Shown: positions 41,280 to 48,302 of the stretch, piece after piece | Position numbering within the stretch: position 1 is the first letter of the stretch | How the letters are laid out: each line of letters begins with the position of its first letter | NCBI RefSeq assembly: GCF_004216775.1 | Contig: NZ_SGXF01000008.1 | Location: forward strand, 62,500 to 110,801 | Direction of reading: 5' to 3' | DNA: 48,302 nucleotides | DNA from: Cuneatibacter caecimuris | GTDB taxonomy: Bacteria > Bacillota > Clostridia > Lachnospirales > Lachnospiraceae | Translations under genes and position numbers: made by a program | The notes under the pieces: model-generated | What the model was told of the DNA's origin: nothing | Databases searched by the model: none | The model's input: the letters and a program-made list of their open reading frames with translations, nothing else

Positions 41280-41643
41280 AAAAGTAATGGATCATTTTAC
41301 CAATCCCAGGAATATGGGGAAGATGGAGGACGCCGACGGAATCGGCCAGGTGGGCAACGCAAAATGCGGCGATATCATGAAGATGTATATTAAAGTAAAG
41401 GACGGAGTGATTGAAGATGTGAAATTCAACACGTTTGGATGCGGATCTGCCATTGCCTCCAGTTCCATGGCTACGGAAATGATTAAAGGGAAGCCGGTGG
41501 AAGAAGCGCTGAAATTGTCCAATCAGGCTGTGGTGGAGGCACTGGACGGGCTGCCGGCCAACAAAATCCATTGTTCCGTATTGGCGGAAGAAGCCGTACA
41601 GGCAGCTGTAGAAGACTATTATAAAAAGCAGGCTGAAAAGTAG
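41266..41643 (+). CDS. iscU: Fe-S scaffold protein IscU (NifU N-terminal type)
   Basis: 125 residues. Assembles Fe-S clusters with sulfur from NifS. The three ligand cysteines are Cys34 (followed by Gly35-Asp36), Cys59 and Cys103, and the C-terminal helix is complete. It lacks the extra NifU domains. AAGGGGAGCGCAGAT before the ATG is a fair ribosome site, and the start overlaps the end of nifS by 14 bases, indicating coupled translation. It ends just before a terminator at 41692-41749. Confidence 0.95.
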   Translation: MLYSEKVMDHFTNPRNMGKMEDADGIGQVGNAKCGDIMKMYIKVKDGVIEDVKFNTFGCGSAIASSSMATEMIKGKPVEEALKLSNQAVVEALDGLPANKIHCSVLAEEAVQAAVEDYYKKQAEK

Positions 41644-41691
41644 ACGGCATTGTATATTTCTAAAGGTTTTTGTAGATACGCCTGATGGTGG

Positions 41692-41749
41692 AAAACAGAC
41701 AGATATATTATACTGCAGGTAATGTGGGATGGTATAGCTGTCTGTTTTT
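41692..41749 (+). terminator. Terminator of the nifS-iscU operon
   Basis: Stem AAAACAGACAG (41692-41702) with CTGTCTGTTTT (41738-41748) and a loop of about 35 nt, ending in TTTTT. Repeat copy E begins at the next base. The 41644-41896 gap holds only this hairpin and the repeat. Confidence 0.8.
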
Positions 41750-41860
41750 GATTGCATGGGGAACTGCGTTCCCCATGCAATCAAAACCTTCCGCGCTAAG
41801 GAAAAATGGCCGCGAAAGCGACCGCGCTTCGGCGGGAGAGTCTGGCTTGCCGGACTCTTT
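41750..41860 (+). repeat. Dispersed palindromic repeat, copy E (extended form)
   Basis: Perfect 15-bp stem (41750-41764 with 41768-41782) around TGC, with outer GATTGCAT/ATGCAATC, then CAAAACCTTCC. It is followed by CGCGAAAGCG, GCGCTTCGGC and a second hairpin GAGTCTGG/CCGGACTC (41838-41845 with 41850-41857). The same second module follows copy A. Stem bases differ from the other copies in paired fashion (GGGG/CCCC here). Confidence 0.78.
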
Positions 41861-41896
41861 GCAAAGAAAAACACAGAAGATCAGGAGGATACAAGT

Positions 41897-44800
41897 ATGA
41901 ATTGGATGAAGCAGTTTCAGAATCCGCCCAGGGAATACAGCGCGGTGCCGCTGTGGTTCTGGAATGGGACGCTGGAACCGGACCGGCTCAGATGGCAGAT
42001 CGACGAGATGGTTGACAAGGGGATATACGGAGCTTTTATGCACGCCCGCGCATATCTGAAAACACCCTACCTGGAACAGGAATGGTGGGACGCGGTGGAA
42101 GCCTGTGTGGACGAGGGAAAAAGGAAAGGCTTTGGAGCGTGGCTGTATGATGAGTACGCCTGGCCCTCCGGTACGGCAGGCAGCGTGTTTGAATATGGAT
42201 ATCAGAAACCTTCCAGAGTTCTGGCGGAGGGGGAATGCAATATGGCAAAAGGGCTGGAGGTGAAGTCTTTTGCATCAGAGAGGGGAGAAATCCTGAAAGA
42301 TAAGCTGAATGCGGAGCTGAAAAAAGACAGCCGGCGCCCTCTTGCAGTGTATCTTTTGCAGGGAGAAGAAAAATCAGCGGAAATTATCAGGCTGGATCCT
42401 GAAAATATCCCGGAAGCCTATGGAGTTATAATGGCTTTTTACAGGAAAGTATATCCTCATTATGTGGATTATATGAACAAAGATACGATACGGCTGTTTA
42501 TGCAGTATACCTATGAAGAATATGAAAAACGCTTTGGAAAAGAATTCGGCAGTGTAATCCCGGGCGCGTTTCTGGATGAAATCTACATGGCCGGAAAACC
42601 CATTCCCTGGACTGACCGGCTCCCGGATGAGTTTGAAGCCCGCTGCGGTTATGAACTGTGGGATTATCTGCCCTGGCTGATGGAAGGGGAAACAGAACAG
42701 GCAAAAGCGTTTCGCCGGGATTTCTACAGTGTAACAGCACAGCTGTATGAAGAAGCGGTTTTCAAGCAGATCGGGGACTGGTGCGAAGAGCGGGGGCTGA
42801 TTTTTACCGGCCATACAGAGGAGATTTTGAAGGACCATCCCCGCAGGCAGGGAAATTATTTTGATACCATGCGCCATATGCACAATCCCGGTTCGGATAT
42901 CCACGGATACCGGTACGGTTTTCCACGCTGGATCAAGCCCTGCGAACCCAAATATGCTGTATCCGTAGCCCGGGCGTATGGAAAAAAACGGGCCATGGCA
43001 GAGTCCATGGGCGGGGCAGGCTGGGCCTGCAGCCTGCAGCAGTTCAAGCAGGGCATCAATGTGATGGCGGGACTGGGGACAAACCAGTTTGTCCTGCACG
43101 GATTTTACTATGAATGCGAGCATCAGGGAGCGCAGGCAGACTGGCCCACCAGCTTTTTCTACCAGAATCCCTACTGGAAATATTTCCGCATTTTCAGCGA
43201 TTATATGAGCCGGATCAGCTATCTCAACAGCCTGGGCAAACCGGTGGTAAAAGTGGGAATCTATTATCCCATAGAAGCGCTGGCAGAGGAGACAGAGGCG
43301 GGGAAGAGCACATCATCCGGCTGTTCTGTACACGACGGATTCCATAAGACCCTTTACGGTCTGCTCCGCCATCAAATCGACGCGGACATGATTGATGGAG
43401 AGAATCTTCTGAAGGCAGAAATGGGAGACGGAATAGCCAGGATCGGGGACCAGTGCTTCCAGGTGCTGATCCTGCCGGAATATGGGAGGCTGACAGAGGG
43501 ACTGGAGGAAAAGCTGCGCTGTTTTGTCCGGTCAGGGGGCCATGTTCTGGCTTATGGCTGCAGCGGCGGAGTCCGGCTGCCATCAGACTTGCTGACTCAG
43601 CCTGCCTGCAGGGCAGAACAGATCTACCGCTGCATCTTGGAGCTGGGCGTGCCGGACATCCGGGTGAATTATGGAAACAGATACGAGTTGTTTGTGAATT
43701 GCCGGGAAATGAACGGGGAACGGTGGTATTTCCTGGGAAGCGGAGCGGATGAGGAAAAAGACCTGGAACTGTGGGTGCGGGGAAGCGGAGCTATGCGGTG
43801 GCTGGATCCGGAGTCAGGAGAAATGACCCCGGTATATTCTGTTGCTTCAGGGGACGGAAGAATGGTGCGGGTCCATCTGGCTCCCGCCCAGGCGGGCTGG
43901 CTTCTTCTGACAGACAAGCTGCAGGAACAGGCGCCTGAACTATGGCAGGAGGATGACTGTCAGCAGATCGGAGGACGCTGGGAAACGCAGATTCTGGATA
44001 AAACGCTGGACGATATATGGTCGGATCAGGCGGATTGCTGCTCCTTAAGCATTCCTGTTTGTATGTTTTCCAGCAGTCTGGACCCTTCTCCAAGGGAAAT
44101 CAGGATCTGCAATAAAGAAGGGGAACCTGGGTACTGCGGGCGTCACCTGAGCCTGTGGAAAGGATCCTGGATCACCAGAAGGGCCTTCTGGCATGATGGG
44201 ACGGATGACGGAGACCTCTATTTCCGCAGGAAATTCCGGCTGGACCATATCCCTGAACGCGGACGGATCTGCATTGCAGCGGTGGATACGGCTGAAATAT
44301 TTGTCAATGGGGTCAGCGCAGGAGTTGTCCGGGGGTATGCTGTGCCGCAGGAAATAGAGCTGAAAGGGCTGAAACAGGGGGACAACCTGCTGGCGGTCCA
44401 TGTAATCAACCACAATCCCATTGACGACTGCGATATGTGCGCCACGGATGAGCTTCCTCCGGACCGGTATATTTCCCTGCTGCTGGAAGCAGAAATTAAA
44501 ACGGAAGAGGAGATTTTCCGCCTGAGCAGCGACGGCAGCTTTATTGTGTGCGGTCAGGAGAGGGAAGGATGGAATCAGCCGGAATGGGATTATGAGTCTG
44601 TGGCCAGGAGAATTGCCTGGGAAAGCGCCCGGCCTTTCGGAGGCTCAGATCCGGAGTGGACCTTTGCCTGGGAGAGAGGAAAACTGCCGCTGCAGCCCTG
44701 GGGGGATCTGCCCCTATTCGGACAGAGCATATCTTTCCCGGTAACGCTCACCTACCAAATCGAAGTTCCGGCCGGCGCCTGTGAAATCTGCCTCCCGGAA

Positions 44801-45403
44801 ACAGAAGGAAAATTCACTTGTTCACTGGATGGCGCAGGGCTGCAGGAAAAAGATTTTCCGGTGCGGATGAAACCTGAAAACAGAGCGAGACAGCTGATTC
44901 TGAGAATGGAGGCAGGGAGCGGGCAGGACGGCCTGAAAGCTCCGCTTGAAATCAGGATGGCGCCGTTTTTCGCGCCATTGTGCGATTGGAGGATGCACGG
45001 CCTGAAGTGGTACGCCGGGCGCGTGCTTTACCGGAATCATTTTACCCTGAAACAAGAGCCGGGACGGTATCTGCTGCGCCTGGGGCAGATCTGTTTCCAC
45101 GCGGAAGTCTGGATCAACGGAAAACTGGCAGCGGTGAAGTTATGGGAGCCTTACGAGGTGGATGCAACAGAATTTGTACATCCGGGAGAAAATGAGATCA
45201 CGGTAATTGTATCCAATTCTGCCGCGAACCAGCGGAGGTATATGCTGGTGGATGAAGGAATGGCCCTGGGCTGGAACCGCTACTGGAATGAAGATAATAT
45301 AGACCGGGATGGGGAAAACCTCCTGTCCGGGCTGCTGGGGCCTGTAAAACTCTATCATATGCACAGGACATTGACCGCCGCTTTTGTTCCGAATTCGGTA
45401 TAA
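41897..45403 (+). CDS. Large glycoside hydrolase, GH106-like (alpha-L-rhamnosidase type)
   Basis: 1168 residues, no visible signal peptide. The N-terminal part has the features of GH106-like enzymes: PLWFWNGTLEPDRLRWQI (about 18-35), GAFMHARAYL, a trp-rich block around WWDAV and LYDEYAWPSGTAG (about 87-99). The C-terminal part (about 760 onward) resembles beta-sandwich carbohydrate-binding modules of GH2-like proteins (AEVWINGKLAAVKLW, FVHPGENEITVIV). It should release rhamnose or a related deoxysugar inside the cell from imported glycans; substrate is inferred. The ATG at 41897 has AGGAGGATACAAG. The frame opens upstream at 41756, but that part is repeat copy E. No transporter is adjacent. 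Confidence 0.8.
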   Translation: MNWMKQFQNPPREYSAVPLWFWNGTLEPDRLRWQIDEMVDKGIYGAFMHARAYLKTPYLEQEWWDAVEACVDEGKRKGFGAWLYDEYAWPSGTAGSVFEYGYQKPSRVLAEGECNMAKGLEVKSFASERGEILKDKLNAELKKDSRRPLAVYLLQGEEKSAEIIRLDPENIPEAYGVIMAFYRKVYPHYVDYMNKDTIRLFMQYTYEEYEKRFGKEFGSVIPGAFLDEIYMAGKPIPWTDRLPDEFEARCGYELWDYLPWLMEGETEQAKAFRRDFYSVTAQLYEEAVFKQIGDWCEERGLIFTGHTEEILKDHPRRQGNYFDTMRHMHNPGSDIHGYRYGFPRWIKPCEPKYAVSVARAYGKKRAMAESMGGAGWACSLQQFKQGINVMAGLGTNQFVLHGFYYECEHQGAQADWPTSFFYQNPYWKYFRIFSDYMSRISYLNSLGKPVVKVGIYYPIEALAEETEAGKSTSSGCSVHDGFHKTLYGLLRHQIDADMIDGENLLKAEMGDGIARIGDQCFQVLILPEYGRLTEGLEEKLRCFVRSGGHVLAYGCSGGVRLPSDLLTQPACRAEQIYRCILELGVPDIRVNYGNRYELFVNCREMNGERWYFLGSGADEEKDLELWVRGSGAMRWLDPESGEMTPVYSVASGDGRMVRVHLAPAQAGWLLLTDKLQEQAPELWQEDDCQQIGGRWETQILDKTLDDIWSDQADCCSLSIPVCMFSSSLDPSPREIRICNKEGEPGYCGRHLSLWKGSWITRRAFWHDGTDDGDLYFRRKFRLDHIPERGRICIAAVDTAEIFVNGVSAGVVRGYAVPQEIELKGLKQGDNLLAVHVINHNPIDDCDMCATDELPPDRYISLLLEAEIKTEEEIFRLSSDGSFIVCGQEREGWNQPEWDYESVARRIAWESARPFGGSDPEWTFAWERGKLPLQPWGDLPLFGQSISFPVTLTYQIEVPAGACEICLPETEGKFTCSLDGAGLQEKDFPVRMKPENRARQLILRMEAGSGQDGLKAPLEIRMAPFFAPLCDWRMHGLKWYAGRVLYRNHFTLKQEPGRYLLRLGQICFHAEVWINGKLAAVKLWEPYEVDATEFVHPGENEITVIVSNSAANQRRYMLVDEGMALGWNRYWNEDNIDRDGENLLSGLLGPVKLYHMHRTLTAAFVPNSV

Positions 45404-45450
45404 CTGGTCTGCTGGAACCTTTAATGCGTGGGACTTTTTTGCGGAATCTC

Positions 45451-45479
45451 TTGAAAGTATTTCAATATTCGTATATTAT
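45451..45479 (+). promoter_or_regulatory. Promoter candidate for the LuxR-family regulator
   Basis: -35 TTGAAA (45451-45456), 17-nt spacer, -10 TATTAT (45474-45479). It lies about 150 bases before the gene. Confidence 0.55.
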
Positions 45480-45629
45480 ATAAATACGTGCCGGAGCGGT
45501 GTGTTTTGCAATACTGCGCTAAGGGACCCATTCCTGGCCAGACCCGTTTCGGATGGTGATGGGTGATTCCCGCTGATGCGGAAAGCCAACGGACCTGCGC
45601 AAAATGATAAAGAAAGGTGGCGATAGGTC

Positions 45630-48143
45630 ATGAGCTATTATCCGCACCTGAATGATATTTATATAACAGAACGCCTTAAGCAGCGGCTGACGGTTATCGG
45701 CAGCGCCTCGATCACCACCGTCATTGCGCCCATGGGCTTTGGCAAGACCACGGCGATTACATGGTGGATGAAGCAGCAGACCAAATATCATCCTGACTGG
45801 ATCATTCTGCGGCAGATGATCGACACGCCCAGCGCTACGGATTTCTGGACAGGACTCTGCCGGGCGCTGCGGGGTTATCCCACGCTGGCGGAGCAGCTCG
45901 CGGCGCTGGGATTTCCGGGCGATATTCAAGCCATGTCCATTATGGCTGAGTTAATCGAGGATGCGCTGCCGGAAACAGACAGGCGAATTTACTATGTGCT
46001 GGATGACCTGCACATTTTCACGGATAAGCAGCTTGCTTCCTTGCTGCTGTATCTCTCCCGCCGTTTGGAGAACCGCATACAATTCCTCCTTCTCTCCCGA
46101 AGCCAGATATTTGGTGAGGAAGAGCGGATGCGCATGGGCGCAAGTCTCGGAGAGATCACCGCCGACGACCTGCGGCTGCATGGAAACGAAGTTGCACAAT
46201 ACGCAAAACGGTGCGGGCTGACAGCGGAGGAGCGTGACATTGCCGCCCTTGCCGCCGCCAGCGAGGGATGGATTTCCATGGTTTACCTGAACTTCAAGGC
46301 GTATGCCCAGACTGGGGCATGGATTTCCGGCAGCGCCGATATTTTTAATCTGATCGATCAGATTTTGCTCTCCCCCCTGCCGGAACGCCAGCAGGAATTT
46401 TTGATCCTGATCGGTATCACAGATGGTTTTACAGCGGTGGAAGCTGCCTGGCTCTGGCAGCAGTCCGATACGGAGGAACTTTTGGAATCCCTGTCGCAAA
46501 GCAATGCCTTCATTACCCGGAATGAAAACGGCGTATACCGCTATCACCATATGCTGCGTCAATGTGTGCGCCAGAAGTTTTCCCAGCTTCCGGCCGACCG
46601 TCAGTCGGCCGCATACGCCCGTCTGGGCGACTGGCATATGAACCGGCAGGAATATGTCGCCGCAGAGCTTTCCTATCATCGGGCGGGGGCTTGGGGCAAG
46701 CTGCTGGACGCGCTGAGTACCGACTGCGGAAAATCTTTGGGCAGTGAGTATGGGGAGACGCTGTATCAGTGGAGCGTGGAGTGCCCTGTCTCCCTTTTGA
46801 TGGGGCATCCCGACGCGGTGCTGGTGCTGATGCACAAGCTGTTCGCATTTCAGCACGTCCCCGAAATGCTTCGGCTGAAAGAGATTTTGCTAAAAAGCCT
46901 TGAAACAAACACATCGCTGACGGAACAGGAACGGCAGGACTATCTGGGTGAATATGAGCTGGTTATCGGCTTTTTGCAATACAATGACATATCCGCCATG
47001 AGCGCCCACCAACGTAACGCCTGTACCATGATGAGCCGCTTTTCCCGCTGCATCGACCCTGACAGTGCCTGGACCTTTGGCGCGCCGTCCGTACTCATGA
47101 TGTACCACCGCGCCGTGGGCGAGCTGGATCACGAAACCGCTAAAATGCGGGAATTTATCCCCTATTATTATCAAGTAGTGGATGGTCACGGAAACGGCGC
47201 GGAGCATGTCATGCAGGGCGAAACGGATTTTATGCGAAACCGCCTGACCGACGCACAGATCAGCTATCATCTGGCCGTAGGCGCTGCTACCCGGCGCAGG
47301 CAGCACAGTATTGGGGTGACGGCTGAATTTCTTGGAATGCGCATGGCGCTGCTGGAAGGCGACGCCGAAAAGCTCCGGACAATCATGACCGGACTGCGAG
47401 ACAGTCTGCGGGAAAACAAGCAGTATATCTTGCTGAATACTTTGGATATGTGCCAGACATGGATTTATTCTTTGTTGGGCCGTACAGAGGAGGTTCCGGC
47501 GTGGATTGCCAGCGGAGCGCCCTCATCCATGGTGATGTACCCTGCCGCCCCCATGTTGGAGGCTATCTATATACAATACCTCTTGGCGCAAGGCAGATAC
47601 ACAGAGGTTGTGGCGAAAAAGGGAGAAGCCGCCGCGCTTTATGAAAGAGTCCACTCCCTCCAATGCAGTATACATTTACATATCCAGCTTGCCGCTGCGC
47701 TGGATCAGCTCGGACGCCGGGGACAGGCTATAGAGGAACTGAAAACCGCATTGGAACTGGCTTTGCCGGACGGCAGTGTGATGCCCTTCGCGGAAAACTG
47801 CGACTATATCATAACTCAACTGCAAGAGCTGCAAAAGCGCGATATCTACCCGGATCAGATCGAAAAAATTCTCACGCTGGCAGCGGAGTACAGAAAAAGT
47901 AAGCAGCGGATTTTACGCGCCCTATGGGGCGAAGATGAGGACTACGGCCTCAGCGGGCGGGAACTGGAGATTGCAAAGCTCGCGGCACAGCGCCTGACCA
48001 ACCGAGAAATCGCAGACAGGCTGCATCTGGCCCAAGGAACCATAAAAAATCAGCTTTCCCGCATTTTCGAGAAGCTTGAGATAAGCCCAGACAGCAAAAA
48101 CAAGCGTCTGGAACTGGAAAAACGCTTCCGCACAGAAAAGTAG
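45630..48143 (+). CDS. MalT-like (STAND) LuxR-family transcriptional regulator
   Basis: 837 residues. N-terminal ATPase module with Walker A APMGFGKTT (33-41) and a Walker B-like YYVLDDLHIF (about 120-129), then a long helical region likely to form TPR-type repeats (about 330-750), and a C-terminal LuxR helix-turn-helix (about 772-828, LSGRELEIAKLAAQ and NREIADRLHLAQGTIKNQL). Signal-regulated ATPases of this kind become active on binding a ligand, often a sugar. It could control the upstream glycosidase, but no target is shown. AAAGGTGG precedes the ATG. Codon use (more C-ending, more GCC/CTC) looks different from neighbours. Confidence 0.88.
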   Translation: MSYYPHLNDIYITERLKQRLTVIGSASITTVIAPMGFGKTTAITWWMKQQTKYHPDWIILRQMIDTPSATDFWTGLCRALRGYPTLAEQLAALGFPGDIQAMSIMAELIEDALPETDRRIYYVLDDLHIFTDKQLASLLLYLSRRLENRIQFLLLSRSQIFGEEERMRMGASLGEITADDLRLHGNEVAQYAKRCGLTAEERDIAALAAASEGWISMVYLNFKAYAQTGAWISGSADIFNLIDQILLSPLPERQQEFLILIGITDGFTAVEAAWLWQQSDTEELLESLSQSNAFITRNENGVYRYHHMLRQCVRQKFSQLPADRQSAAYARLGDWHMNRQEYVAAELSYHRAGAWGKLLDALSTDCGKSLGSEYGETLYQWSVECPVSLLMGHPDAVLVLMHKLFAFQHVPEMLRLKEILLKSLETNTSLTEQERQDYLGEYELVIGFLQYNDISAMSAHQRNACTMMSRFSRCIDPDSAWTFGAPSVLMMYHRAVGELDHETAKMREFIPYYYQVVDGHGNGAEHVMQGETDFMRNRLTDAQISYHLAVGAATRRRQHSIGVTAEFLGMRMALLEGDAEKLRTIMTGLRDSLRENKQYILLNTLDMCQTWIYSLLGRTEEVPAWIASGAPSSMVMYPAAPMLEAIYIQYLLAQGRYTEVVAKKGEAAALYERVHSLQCSIHLHIQLAAALDQLGRRGQAIEELKTALELALPDGSVMPFAENCDYIITQLQELQKRDIYPDQIEKILTLAAEYRKSKQRILRALWGEDEDYGLSGRELEIAKLAAQRLTNREIADRLHLAQGTIKNQLSRIFEKLEISPDSKNKRLELEKRFRTEK

Positions 48144-48173
48144 TGACCTATGGTAACACTACAAAAAGCAAAT

Positions 48174-48208
48174 GCCACTGTACAATTAATGTGTACAGTG
48201 GCGTTTTT
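48174..48208 (+). terminator. Terminator after the LuxR-family regulator
   Basis: 11-bp perfect stem GCCACTGTACA (48174-48184) with TGTACAGTGGC (48192-48202), 7-nt loop, then GTTTTT. The group II intron begins 2 bases after the T-tract. Confidence 0.9.
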
Positions 48209-48210
48209 GT

Positions 48211-48302
48211 GTGCGCCCGGCGGCGCACGTTTCTAACCGGTGCAAGTCCGGAATCCGCCCGGTAGTGGGAAGGATATAGCCGAAGGCAAGGGTGTCCATC
48301 GT
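48211..48302 (+). mobile_element. 5' end of a group II intron, probably class IIC (cut by window end)
   Basis: It begins GTGCGCCCGG, the expected intron 5' consensus. Domain I features follow: CCGGTGCAAGTCCGG, GTGGGAAGGATATAGCC and GGCAAGGGTGTCC, which resemble the well-studied class IIC intron (GTGTGCCCGGC start and CGCAAGGGTGTCC). Insertion directly behind an intrinsic terminator is the known habit of class IIC introns. Only 92 bases are in the window, so the reverse transcriptase gene and the 3' end are not seen. Confidence 0.82.

Noticed and set aside
41756-41896. N-terminal extension of the GH106-like gene
   Set aside because: It translates repeat copy E. The ATG at 41897 has AGGAGG upstream.

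Overview
The window looks like a chromosomal segment of a Gram-positive, strictly anaerobic, spore-former-related Firmicute, most probably a Lachnospiraceae (Clostridia). The clues are moderate GC with AAGGAGG ribosome sites, the dgt-dnaG-rpoD-trmK-nif3 order, a PPi-type phosphofructokinase, PyrI-type aspartate carbamoyltransferase, a minimal SufC-SufB pair beside a separate NifS-IscU pair, class A RNase P RNA and a GH106-like glycosidase. The species cannot be named from the sequence alone.

Layout. 0.1-1.7 kb: PPi-phosphofructokinase and tRNA-Leu(AAG), both on the minus strand. 1.9-3.8 kb: a DUF2142 membrane protein. 3.9-10.15 kb: two near-identical tRNA-Leu(CAG) units with their own promoters bracket a 6-kb signalling/transport cassette (histidine kinase fused in frame to an FtsX-type permease, ABC ATPase, second permease, small lipoprotein, OmpR-type regulator). 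10.3-13.0 kb: CidA/LrgA-LrgB pair, then SufC-SufB. 13.0-15.3 kb (minus): subtilase and GatB/YqeY protein. 15.4-22.7 kb: housekeeping operon dgt-dnaG-rpoD-trmK-nif3-TGS/uridine kinase. 22.7-24.0 kb: rnpB, then a probable Mn2+ riboswitch and mntP. 24.2-25.9 kb (minus): pyrI and dinB. 26-31 kb: GNAT plus CE15-like esterase, then ECF sigma, membrane partner and secreted serpin, then an HD protein. 31-32.5 kb (minus): pyrB and a nitroreductase. 32.6-38.5 kb: NlpC/P60 lipoprotein, aldehyde dehydrogenase, ZIP transporter and two CobW-type GTPases. 38.5-41.6 kb: IscR-like Rrf2 regulator, GNAT, GrpB protein, nifS and iscU. 41.9-45.4 kb: large GH106-like glycosidase. 45.6-48.1 kb: MalT-like LuxR regulator. 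48.2 kb to the end: the 5' end of a group II intron just behind that gene's terminator.

Links between genes. Two Fe-S assembly routes coexist: SufCB without its own desulfurase, and NifS-IscU. The nifS promoter carries two tandem inverted repeats that are good candidates for binding the IscR-like protein encoded 1.5 kb upstream. The ZIP transporter, a His-rich CobW GTPase and a CobW/YcgQ-like fusion look like a zinc-handling neighbourhood. MntP sits under a riboswitch with a clear terminator.

The least explained items are the kinase-permease fusion, the CobW/YcgQ-like fusion, and a five-copy palindromic repeat family. Four of the five repeats start at or within a few bases of the U-tract of an intrinsic terminator, in the same orientation, and their stems show compensatory base changes.
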